A stretch of DNA of 64,000 nt from contig OX637332.1 of assembly GCA_951799405.1 (NCBI GenBank), forward strand, positions 14,265,001-14,329,000, in the 5' to 3' direction. The DNA comes from Agapetus fuscipes. Its lineage: Eukaryota; Arthropoda; Insecta; Trichoptera; Glossosomatidae. Shown here piece by piece: positions 34,301-46,300 of this stretch (position 1 is the stretch's first letter; the number at the start of each line of letters is the position of its first letter). The notes beneath the pieces are model-generated. The model was not told where the DNA came from. It ran no database searches and was given only the letters and a program-made list of their open reading frames with translations. The position numbers and the translations under genes are program-made.

Positions 34301-37300
34301 ACAGGAAGAATCTTCAGAGAGAGCCTTTATCAAAAGTGTAACTGCGCAGTCCAATTTTTAGAAAATAGATCTTTAAATTGATAGTTGTTTTGTTATCAAT
34401 CCGTTGTTTAAAATAATTATTGTTGTCTGCTATCCCCTCCTTGTTTTAGAAGCTCACATAAGTACAGAGTGAATAAAAAATCACCACATAAAAAAATATA
34501 CTTATGTAAAGAATGAAACATTTTTAGAATGCTGCTTCATGGCAAGTGGAAACTTATACCTCTTGAACGTTGCAGAAGCCTCTGCAGCAGTACGATCAAG
34601 GTTGGAAGAAAACATAAAATGTAAGATTATTTCCGCTAAGACTTGAACAAGAGTCTCTTTGCACTGAATGTGAACGTTCTACTAATTGAACAATGGAATG
34701 GGCTGAATTTTTAAAAATAAATGAGAATCCCATATTCATACACGAAATAGTTATTTATGCCACTGCCAAGTAATGATAGTCTTTTTAACACGAGTGCTAG
34801 TTTGTGCCATGAGGCGCAGCCGAATGGCACAATAGAAAGCACGAGTGTTACAAAGACTAATTACGTGCAGTGGCATACAATACTTTTTCTACGACCATGA
34901 GAGAATTAACAACTGTTACTGTTACTGTATCCTGCCGCCGTTCCACTAGGGGTGGCCGGTACCTCCGCAGATGCGCCTCCACTTTTTTCTGTCCTTACAA
35001 ACCACTTTCATTTCCTCAATATTCATCACCTTTTTCATACATACTCTTCTCTTATTTTCACTCTGCAGGTTCCATTCTTTCGCAATCTCACCTATTTGGT
35101 CTAACCATTCTTTCCTCGGCCTTCCCCTTCCGCGCTTTCCTCTGACATTTCCTTTGTACACTTTCTTCGTTAGTCGTTCATCATCCATTCTTTCGAGATG
35201 TCCGAACCATCTCATCGTACTTTTTTGTACTTTCATTCTCATATTCTCTTTTATACCACACTCGTTCATCACCCAATCATTACGTACTCTATCATTCAGT
35301 GTTTTTCCAGCCATTGCTCTCAGGTAAGCCATTTCAACCGTACATACTTTACTCAGCTCACATTCATTAACTGTCCACGCCTCACTTCCATACATCAATG
35401 TCGGAACCAATATACCATTGTGGACCGCCAATCTCATATTCTTCGTAAGTTTCCTATTTCTTGCAATTCTTCCAATCGTTCCCATTACACTTCTTCCTCT
35501 ACTAGCACGCTTTTCCAATTCTTTCGTCAATTTCCCATTCGACTCAAACTTGCTTCCCAGATAATCAAATTCTTTCACGACCTCCACTCTTGTTTCATTC
35601 AGTCTTATCTCAATTTCCTCGCATTCCTCAGTCCTGTCAAACACTAATACTTTCGTCTTACTGGCATTCACTTTTAAACCGTTCTTACTAAAAGCATCAT
35701 TCATTTTGGTGAGTATCATCTGGAGCTCCTCCGCTGTATCAGCCAACACTACGGCATCGTCAGCATAGAGAAGAACTCCAACATTCGTCTCACCCACTTT
35801 CACACCATAATGAGAAATTTCTGCTTCTTTCATACAATTGTCCATGATTATGTTAAATAACCACGGACTCATTACACACCCCTGTCGTACTCCCTTGTAA
35901 ACATCAAACCATTCGCTACATTTACCATCCACTCTTACACACGCCAAACTATTTTCATAGATGGCGCGTATTCCATTCAGAAGCTTGCCGTTCACACCGT
36001 ACTTTAGGAGTACTTTCCACATCATACCTCTGTCCACCGAGTCAAAAGCCTTCTCGAGATCCACAAAAGCCGTGTAGACCTTCCGACCTACAGCCAGATG
36101 TTTTTCAACAATCTGTCTGAGAGTGAAGATCTGGTCTACACACCCTCTTCCTGGCATAAAGCCAGTCTGGATATCAGAAACCCCATGACCGGTAGACAGT
36201 CTCACTTTTTTTATGAGAACCTTACACAATACTTTACCAGCTATACTGAGAAGACTGATGGGCCTGAAATTTTGGCAGTCCTTTTTGTCACCTTTTCCTT
36301 TGTAGATAGGAACAATGACCGCCTTTTTCCAGTCCATCGGCACTTTACTCTCTTTCACACACATCTTGCACAGTTCAAACATCCATTCAACCATGCACTC
36401 CCCAGCACATTTGATCATCTCAGCATTCACACCATCATTCCCAGCAGCTTTTCCATTCTTCAGATCTTTTATACTTATTATCACATCCTCTTTCACAATT
36501 TCTTCATCGCTGTCATTATATTCAACATCATAATAGTCTCTTTCGCCCTGGCCATATAAATTTTTAAAATATTCATTCCATCTCTTCCTTACATCACTTT
36601 CGTCCCACAGCAAGATTCCCTCAGCGTTTTTAATGCCTGGGGTGGTTGATCCGCGACTTTCGTTTTTATCACGTACCCAGCTCCAGAATGATTTTTTATT
36701 GGTGAGGAAATTCTGCTGCGCTCTCTCATTTTCCTTACTTTCTATTTTCATCTTACTCTCAAAGACGACGGTTTTGGCTCTTCGTTTTGCTTGCTTATAT
36801 ATCTCTTCTAGAGCTTGATTTTTCCTATCATTCAGCCATCTATTAAAAGCATTCTTCTTCTGTTCAATAGCTTCTCTCACTTCGTCATTCCACCATGCAT
36901 CACCTCTTCTTTTACAGACCTTCGCTTCACCACAAACAGATTTTGCACATTCAATCATATTTTCTTTCATTTTTGACCACATTTTTTCAACACATCCTTC
37001 TTCTTTTGTTTTTTTTAACTCATCGTGGTTAAGTCTTTCATTCACCTCACATTTGTACTTTTCTTTTATACTTACATCATTCATTTTTTCAACTTTTATT
37101 CACTTCATACTCACCAATTCCTTTTGTGCTCTTCTTTTTACATCTCCTATCATTATTCTCGAGCACAGCAAATAGTGGTCTGTGTTCAGCACAGCTCCAC
37201 GGTATACTCGAGAGTCTCTTACATCCCCTCTCATTCTTTCATCCACACAGATGTAGTCAATAATTGTACGGTTGCCCGCTCTGTTCTGCCACGTATACAA

Positions 37301-40300
37301 ATGTATACTTTTGTGGTTGAACCAGGTATTCGACGTAAAGAGTCTATGCTCCATACATAGGCTTATTAGCGCTCTACCGTTATCATTGGCTACACCTTTA
37401 CCACTCGGTCCTACCACATTTTCGCTATCATCTTGTCTCATACCTACCCATCCATTAAAATCTCCTAGTAGAATCGTTCTTTCATTCTCTTCTTTCTGTC
37501 TCATAACAATGTTAACTTTCTCCCAGAATTCTTCTTTCACTACCCTGCATTCCGAGTCCACTGGGGCGTAGCACGCAATCAGTAGAACTTTCATCCGTCC
37601 AAATCTCATTCTCACTAACAATATTCTCGGGGAGACTCTTTCATACTTAGTAATACAACCTTTCGCTTTTTCATCAATGATAACACCTACACCCTGTCTC
37701 TTGTATCCATCTTTCACCCCACACCATACAAAAAATTCACCATTTACCATTTCCTTTTCTCCATCTCCTATCATTTTCGTCTCAGTCACACAAAGAACTT
37801 TTATTCCTCTCTCTTTCATAATATTTGAGATTTCCCTCTCTTTACAGTCATTCCAGTCCCTCACGTTCCACGACAAAATAGTGAATAATAGTCATTTTTC
37901 ATTGTTCCACAACAAAATAGTGAATAATAGTCATTATAATGTACTCGTCCATTTGAAGTAATTAAAACCTTACCTTTGTCAAAACGTGTGATTTATCATT
38001 CCCTTCGATTATCTAATCTAACCTAAGTTGTAAAAATAAATTATATTTAGGTTTCATATTGAATTCATGCCCACAAGCCGACACATATGTATAAGGTCGC
38101 GCTTTTACATCCTGCATATAAGCTTAAACATTCAAACCCAAAACTCAAATAAACATATGCCCTGCAGTTGTATTGGCAGGTGAACCAAATTTGTACAGCA
38201 TAGGTGATCAACCTCATACTCACCTATTAACCAAGTAACTTTTTGAGTTTGTTTATTTTTTGCGGTGAAATTTTTTGTATTGTTTTCCTTTCAAGCCTTT
38301 AATTTTCCATTGAAAAAAGGAAAGCTTTATTTGGAGCAATCCGATAAATAAATTCGATAAATTTTAGCACTATTAACAATTTTTATTTGACTCTACACAT
38401 AAAATATAGTTATTTATTTTCATCTGAACAGGGCTGAAAGTCTCATCACCACGGTAATTCCTACCTACCGAATATCACTAATATTGTATGAAGCCTAATC
38501 AGCTGATCGCTTGCGGCCATCTTGGATTGACAGGTCTTCATACCCCCATACAAGGTTGACATTTGAAATTAAAAAATGGTTCCAATTCTGACAATGCGCA
38601 TGCGCACATGTTCATTTTAACACGGTTACCGGTTGCATAATGTAACATTATGCAACGGGTGTAGAAATGTATGGCATTGTGATTGCGTTAGCCGTTTTGT
38701 AATTAGTAAATTACCAAATGGGAGTAGAAAAATAGTATTAGATGCCTCAATTATAAGTAGGTTTAATCATTAGATTGACCTTTATGAAAAAAAAATACTT
38801 TTTACAACAGTTTATGAGTGCTTAATGCTAAGCATTTGCATTTCAAGTTTTCTTCTTTAAGTACGCGTGCAGAAGGTTGAATGATGAAAATACACATGCC
38901 TGCTTAAATTTAAAAATAGCTCTGTAACTTAGATTATACAAAAATAAATGCAAACACAACTCGGGAAAAACGCAAGTAAGCTGCATATGTAGTACAAATT
39001 CTCACCGCATTTCCCCAAAGGGGTGTCATTTGGCAAATGGATCCTATTTATCTTCACACAAAAGGGAGCTAGCTTTACGTCAAACACTTGAATATTTTAT
39101 TTAATAATTTCTATAATGTTTTTTTGTAATCTGAAAATATCTGAGCTTAGCGGGCAATATATTATTGAACAATGATTATATGCAAAATGTAGAGTAGTGA
39201 TCTCCCTGTAAGTGATACTTGATGAACCACCTAGTTAGTACCCATCACAGCAGCAAGTGACGGATGATGTCCATTTAAATCCTGGCCGTAGACTGAGTCA
39301 CAATAACATAATAATACTGTGCGGCCCGCTTTCATATCAGCTCGTGCAATTTACAAGTCAATTGTTTCACGTTGGCCCAAAACACAACACAAAGGTATTT
39401 ATCACACTTCATACTTATCAATCTTACTTTTTTGAAATTTATCAGTTGTTTTACATAAAAACTTATTTTTCTTTGTGTAAACATCTTTTTTTTTTTTTTT
39501 TGCGTTCAGTAAACATAATCCTGTTTCAAAACCTTCGCGTTTAATTTTCAAATATGCTCAACAAAGCAACATTATAAATCAAAGAGATACTTGGTTTAAT
39601 TGGAATACGTGTAAACTATCTTATACACAACAACTTAAAATGTTAGTTCTTTGCGTTATAGAATGGTATGCCAATAGCAAGCTCTTCCATTAAATGTGGT
39701 TAAACTTTGCCAAATGCCATCTTGGTTTCAGGAAATTACAACAAAGCTTGGACATATAAGTTAAAATCTAAATTGTGTATTTACATGGAGAGGTTATAAT
39801 TTTTTTTTTATGTGAATAGAAAATGAGGAAATCTACTATCATTATTATGATATTTGGAATGCTACTGGTGTTGGATAATCCTGTATCAGGGAGAAGAGGA
39901 AGAAAAATCAGTAAAACCAAATCGAGGGTAAGAAAAACCTAACCTATTCTTTGAATATCATATTATACTTGTTCTTATAGAGGTTACACATTAATTTGAG
40001 TAGCACTGTAAAATATTAAAATCATTTTTGGAGATTCAATCATTATTATGAAATAAATTTATTATGCATGTTTTCAAAGCTTCAAAGAAGTATTGTTTTG
40101 TTACTTTAATAGACAAATAGATTTTAAGTTCTTTTCTGAAAGGCAATCCACCCTTTGAAAAATTTCTAACCATCTGGATTTTAATTGCGTTTTATCTAGA
40201 AATAAACTCTTCACTATCACTTAAATGAATACATAAGCACAAGCGTAACCAAGCTACATATTTAGTGGAACTTCTTGCAGCGTTGTTTCTGAATACATAA

Positions 40301-43300
40301 TCGCCTCAAATTGTGCTCTTAAAATTTATATAAGAAAGTGGTGGTCTATAATCTATAATCTAAGTTGCAAGGATATATTCATTCAAAGCTCTCAGATGTA
40401 TGCCCACAAACAAACACGTGTAGTTCGCGCTTACAAATGCTGATTGTGTACTTACAAATAAAATCCAAACCTCAAATGAACATAAGCCCTGCAACTCTTG
40501 CCGACATTCCCTGAAACAGAGGTGACATTGGCAAAGTGAACCATTTTTTACAGTATGGGTGGTCAGCCTCATACCAACCTATAAGTCAAGGAATACGAGT
40601 AAAAAATAACATTTAAGTATAAGAAAACAACAAAACCTTAAAAATAAATCTATACAAAAAAAGTAAAAAAAAAAAAAAAATGTCTTATGCAAAAAATGTA
40701 GCAAGCCAATAAACCAACATTAAAAATCAGCATTGCAGATTAGCCGCCACTTCTTCCTGTCCTTGCATACTTCTTTCATTTCATCGTGGTCATGTTTTTT
40801 ATTACTTTTGTTTGTTTCTTTCAGGTCCAAATAGGTTTACCTATAACTGGCAAATACAGAGACACAGATTCCGATCAATACTACAATAACAATAATGTGA
40901 GTACAGAACCATACAATTTTTAAAAGACAGATTTTCAGGATGAAGGATTTACCAAGGTTGCCGATGTCATAATATAAAATTATGCATAATATTGTTCGTA
41001 TAAGTGACATATTATGATAATGGTACCAATAGATCTGATTTGATCCCACAACTCATACTATCAAACAAATCACTTAAATCCTCTCATACTAGTACAAGTC
41101 AATCATGCCCCCTTTTGCACACGAGTGACATAATATTATCATCACGTGTTTTATTTTTGATCCTGATTAAGCCATTGTCTAAGTATGAAAATGTTTATCA
41201 TCTAAAATATTTTTGAACACATATCGTTGCTACTATTTTAAAATGCCCATACTGTAAATCGTAAAGCGTTCCTTCTAAGTACGAGGCTCTAATATAAGTA
41301 TACAATGGATTGAGCACACATTTAAAAAAAAATCTTGGTAGCCAAATGTCACACTTATATGTGAGTATGATTGTTAGCAATCAGTAACAAAATATTTGTT
41401 TGCTTTTTTCCTAACGACCCAGCTGATGTCACAATTTTTTCGGTGGAATTTGTTCAAAGTGTATTTTAACTTTAAGCTCAACACTTTACAAAAAAAATGT
41501 ACAGAACATAAAACAGTGCCTCTATTGAGCGTTTTAGTTTTTTTTACATTGTTGGGAATGCTATAGTTAAGTTTACATCTTTTACAGTTTCTAGGAAGGG
41601 GTCTAACTAATATATTTTTAATATTTTTTAGTGTTGATCTGTTAACACAGTGAAAGTCCATTTTTATAAATATTTAAAAATATAAATGGTAAAACATTGT
41701 TTTAATTCACTTTATTTTATTTGTTTATGCTCGAATATTTTCGCCTAATGAGGCATCTTCAAGAGCAGAATGGTTACAAATATAAATTGAAAATTTATAT
41801 GGTTTTGAAAATTATTTTATAAAAATATATTTGTAACCATTCTGCTCTTGAAGATGCCTCATTAGGCGAAAATATTCGAGCATAAACAAATAAAATAAAG
41901 TGAATTAAAACAATGTTTTACCATTTATATTTTTAAATATTTATAATATATTTTTATTTTATTATATAATAAACTTAGTAACATAGAATTAGCACATTTG
42001 CCTGCAGAGAAAAAATCCAATCCTGAACAACCGTGCTGATGTTTGGAGTAGATTGTACCCACCTTTTCTTGTATCTATTGTAGCCATTTATTTTTGCTCA
42101 AAGAACTAAATCAAACTTCATTAAAATGAGCTTCATTTTCAGGGAGCTAAAATTCTTCTAGCCTCACATTTTGATTATGAATACGTGCTCGGACACAAAA
42201 TAGCATTCTTGTGTGTGGCAAGAGGTTCTCCAAGGCCCCATATCACATGGTTCAAAGACGGCATCGAAATATTCTCCCATCTCTATTTACATGTAAGTAT
42301 AATATCAACTATAATTTCTAATAAACATACAGAAATAAAGCTCACTTTGCCTTTGGATCATTGATGAGATGATTTGTAATTTATGATAGTAACGCAAGCA
42401 ATTTATGCCGTCATTCAGATACAATAAACCCCATGGATCATCTACCAACCAGAGATTTTTTTAAGTCAACAAAAAAATTATGATCCATGCATTATTTGCA
42501 GATAAAATGCTTCTGAATAATAATGTTAAAATGTACAATTCAAAAGAAAAGTTCAACATAGCTCTTTACACTATAATCTATAATCTATAATCTAAGTTGC
42601 AAGGATATATTCATTCAAAACTCTCAGATGTATGCCCACAAACAAACACGTGTAGTTCGCGCTTACAAATGCTGATTGTGTACTTACAAATAAAATCCAA
42701 ACCTCAAATGAACATAAGTCCTGCAACTCTTGCCGACATTCCCTGAAACAGGGGTGACATTGGCAAAGTGAACCATTTTTTACAGTATGGGTGGTCAGCC
42801 TCATACCAACCTATAAGTCAAGGAATACGAGTAAAAAATAACATTTAAGTATAAGAAAACAACAAAACCTTAAAAATAAATCTATACAAAAAAAATAAAA
42901 ATAAATGTCTTATGCAAAAAATGTAGCAAGCCAATAAACCAACATTAAAAATCAGCATTGCAGATTAGCCGCCACTTCTTCCTGTCCTTGCATACTTCTT
43001 TCATTTCATCCAGAGTCATAACCTTTTTCATACAAGTCCTCCTTTTATTATGACTCTGGATATCCCATTCATTCGCTATTTCAGAGATTTGATCCTTCCA
43101 TACTTTTCTCGGTCTTCCTCTACCACGACATCCATCTATTCTAGCAACATATACTTTCTTCGTCAATCTTTCATCACTCATTCTCTCCAAGTGCCCGAAC
43201 CATCTTAACATACTTCTTTTAATCTTCACTTTCACACTTTCCCTTACACCACATTCTTCTCTTACAAAATCATTCCTCACCCTGTCACTTCGTTTTTTCC

Positions 43301-46300
43301 CAATCATACTTCTTAGATAGTCCATTTCTACTGTATGGACTTTACTAATTTCCCTTTCACTCACCGTCCAGGCTTCACTTCCATACATCAAGGTTGGCAC
43401 TAGTATACCACCGTGCACCGCCAATCTAACATTTTTTGAGAGATTTTGGTTCCTGGCGATGCAAGCGGTCGCACCCAGTACACACCTGCCTTTCATTATT
43501 CTTCTTTCAAATTCACCGGTCATTCTTCCATCTTTTTCAAACTTACTTCCCAGGTATACAAACTCATTTTCGACATCAACATTCATTCCATTAATTTTAA
43601 ATTCATAATTCATATTTTCATCATCTCTTTCAAAAATCAATACTTTCGTCTTACTTGCATTCAACTTCAAATGGTTACCTAACAAAGCTTCATTCAATCT
43701 AGAGAGCATTGTTTGCAATTCTACTGCAGAATCAGATACAAGAACTGCATCATCTGCATACAGTAGAACACTCACTTTGCTCTCTCCTATCATCAATTCA
43801 CAATCATTAAGTCTAGCATCCCTGACACACTTGTCCATAACTATGTTAAATAGCCATGGACTCATCACACATCCTTGCCTCACACCCTTATACACTTCAA
43901 ACCACTCACTATACTCACCATCAATACGGACACATGCCTTACTATTTTCATAGTTTGCATGTACCGCACCTAGGAGAGCCCCATTCACTCCGTATGCTTT
44001 CAAAACATCCCATAACATACCTCTGTCCACTGAGTCAAAAGCCTTTTCCAGATCTACAAAGGCCGTGAACAGCTTCCGCCTCACCGACAATTGTTTTTCA
44101 ACAAGTTGTCGTAGAGTAAAAATCTGATCAACACAGCCTCTACCGGCCATAAAGCCGGACTGTATATCGGAAATCCTTTCACTAGTAGTCAGAATCACAT
44201 TTTTTATAATCACCTTACAGAAGACTTTTCCTGGTATACTGAGTAGACTGATTGGCAATCTTGCAAAATATCTTTGTAATGACTTTATGATTCTTGTTCT
44301 TCGACTAATAGTTATTTTTGTACAGTACCCATAAGTACTGTACAAAATGGTTCACCTTACCCAATTCTACTCTTGTTCTAAGGAAAGGCAGCAAGAACTG
44401 ACGAGTTTATTTAAAATTTTGGTCTTATTTTTCTAAGTAACGCCTGCAACTTTTATTAGAACTTATGTGTATGAAGTGTGAATCTTAAATGTTAATTTTT
44501 TCTCTGCAACTTACTTTATAGCTTATTTTATACTCCTAGATTAAGCATTTGGCATTAATAAATAAACAATAATTTTGAAACTGCTTTGAGTAAATAAGTA
44601 GCTGCGCTAGTTTAATATGGTATTCAGTACAAATATCAGCGATATGGTCGAGTAGTATAAGGCGAATTGACCAATGTTATACTTTTACAAAGGCATCGCT
44701 AGTTAAAGGTTGGCTAAAAATTAGCATTGTTTGCTTTGGGTGCTTAATAATTTATAGCTCCTTAATAAAAAATAAAACATTAATTAAAGAACTAACTACC
44801 TACCTCATTTTTATGGGGTCATAAATAAATTTTAAGTAAAATTCTCCTCAAGAATTTATTTTAGAAAAATATACAATGCTTTTTTTTCATTGTAAAAGAA
44901 AAAGATTACTTATGGAATTTCGCAATCAAATTAAAATAAAATTAGATGTATGTGACAAATAAATATTACTTTTAAGCTCTAATTAACTAAGATATTTTTA
45001 TATTTAAGATACCTCCATCATGCATTTTTTTAAATGGTTTACATTATATTCGCGCAAAAAGCGTTGCAATTGCATTATCGTCTACTCTATTGAATAATTA
45101 TCTAAGATTATATTTATATTAATTCCTTGACTTATAGGTTGGTATGAGACTGACCACCCATACTGTAAAAAATGGTTCACTTTGCCAGTGTCACCCCTGT
45201 TTCAGGGAAGGTCGGCAAAAGTTGTGGGGCTTATGTTCATTTGAGGTTTGAATTTTATTTGTAAGTACACAATCAGCATTTGTAAGCGCGAACTACACGT
45301 GTTTGTTTGTGGGCATACATCTGAGAGCTTTGAATGAATATATCCTTGCAACTTAGATTATAGATATGTATGTTGCTAACATATTTTTTCCTATAAGAAA
45401 AACATTTTTACATGCTGCACCAGTACCTACAGGAAAACTGTAATTCAAATGAAAATAACATTTGAGTCTCAGGCAGCCTTATTTGAAACAAGGGTGTTAG
45501 GCAAAAGTATACCATTTTTACTAATTGGGTAGTCAACCTGAAACCAAACTTTAAGTTAAGGAACCTTTTTATAAGTTATACTAAAACCTAGTGGCCAGTG
45601 CTAGCATTTTAAAAAGAAAGGGAGCAGTCAAAGAAAATGAATAATATTGTTGAGTTAATTTGGTTTATGTTTCAAACAATTGTCTTTTTTGTGTAATTTT
45701 AGGTCCATGAATGGCGAATGGGAAAAGACAAAGTGAAGTCCAAAATAGAGATCGACCCAGCTACCCAAATGGATGCCGGAGTGTATGAATGTACAGCAGA
45801 CAACATGTATTCTATCGACAGGCGATCATTCAAAACTGATTTCTCCATTGCCTTCGATTGAAGAAATGTAGACTCCAATCTCTCTTACAACTTAATATCA
45901 ATGCATATTTAAACACCATACTAAAATTGTACTCAGATTTCTAGTTTATACCTATGCTAGCTCCTTGCCTGTTACTCGTAAACTGTTATATAGTTTTGAC
46001 ACATTTTATAAGTAACCTATTGCATCATAATGTAAAATATAGTGTATAAATTATTTAGTATGAGCTTAAATAATGATTCAATAAAAGTACATAGACAATA
46101 ATAGTCAATAAATTGTGTTTAAAAATAAAACTAAATGAAAATGAACTCAGCACAAATTCCATACGCAAAAAAATATGATGTCACAAAACCCGATTGCGGG
46201 GAAAAGGTAAACTATTATTTTTTATTGATCGCTAAGGACCCTAGACACATAGACTTGTGAGGTTTGCCTGCCTAGAAAATATTTAAAACTTTTTTAGTAA

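Larger units (their letters stand above)
34746..38732. repeat. Repeat unit copy A, interrupted by LINE L4
   Basis: 34746-34912 and 37911-38732 match 59593-60576 almost base for base in the same order and orientation. The LINE sits between them. The unit includes a foldback (34756-34877) and an old R copy. Confidence 0.92.

Noticed and set aside
35198..37360. Plus-strand frames of 60-150 codons
   Set aside because: All lie antisense to LINE B coding sequence and are Ser/Phe-rich mirror translations.
40360..40572. 70-codon open frames repeated at 1987, 40360, 42592 and 52611
   Set aside because: They fall inside the R module, recur only because the copies are young, and are missing in older copies. 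No protein features; not genes.
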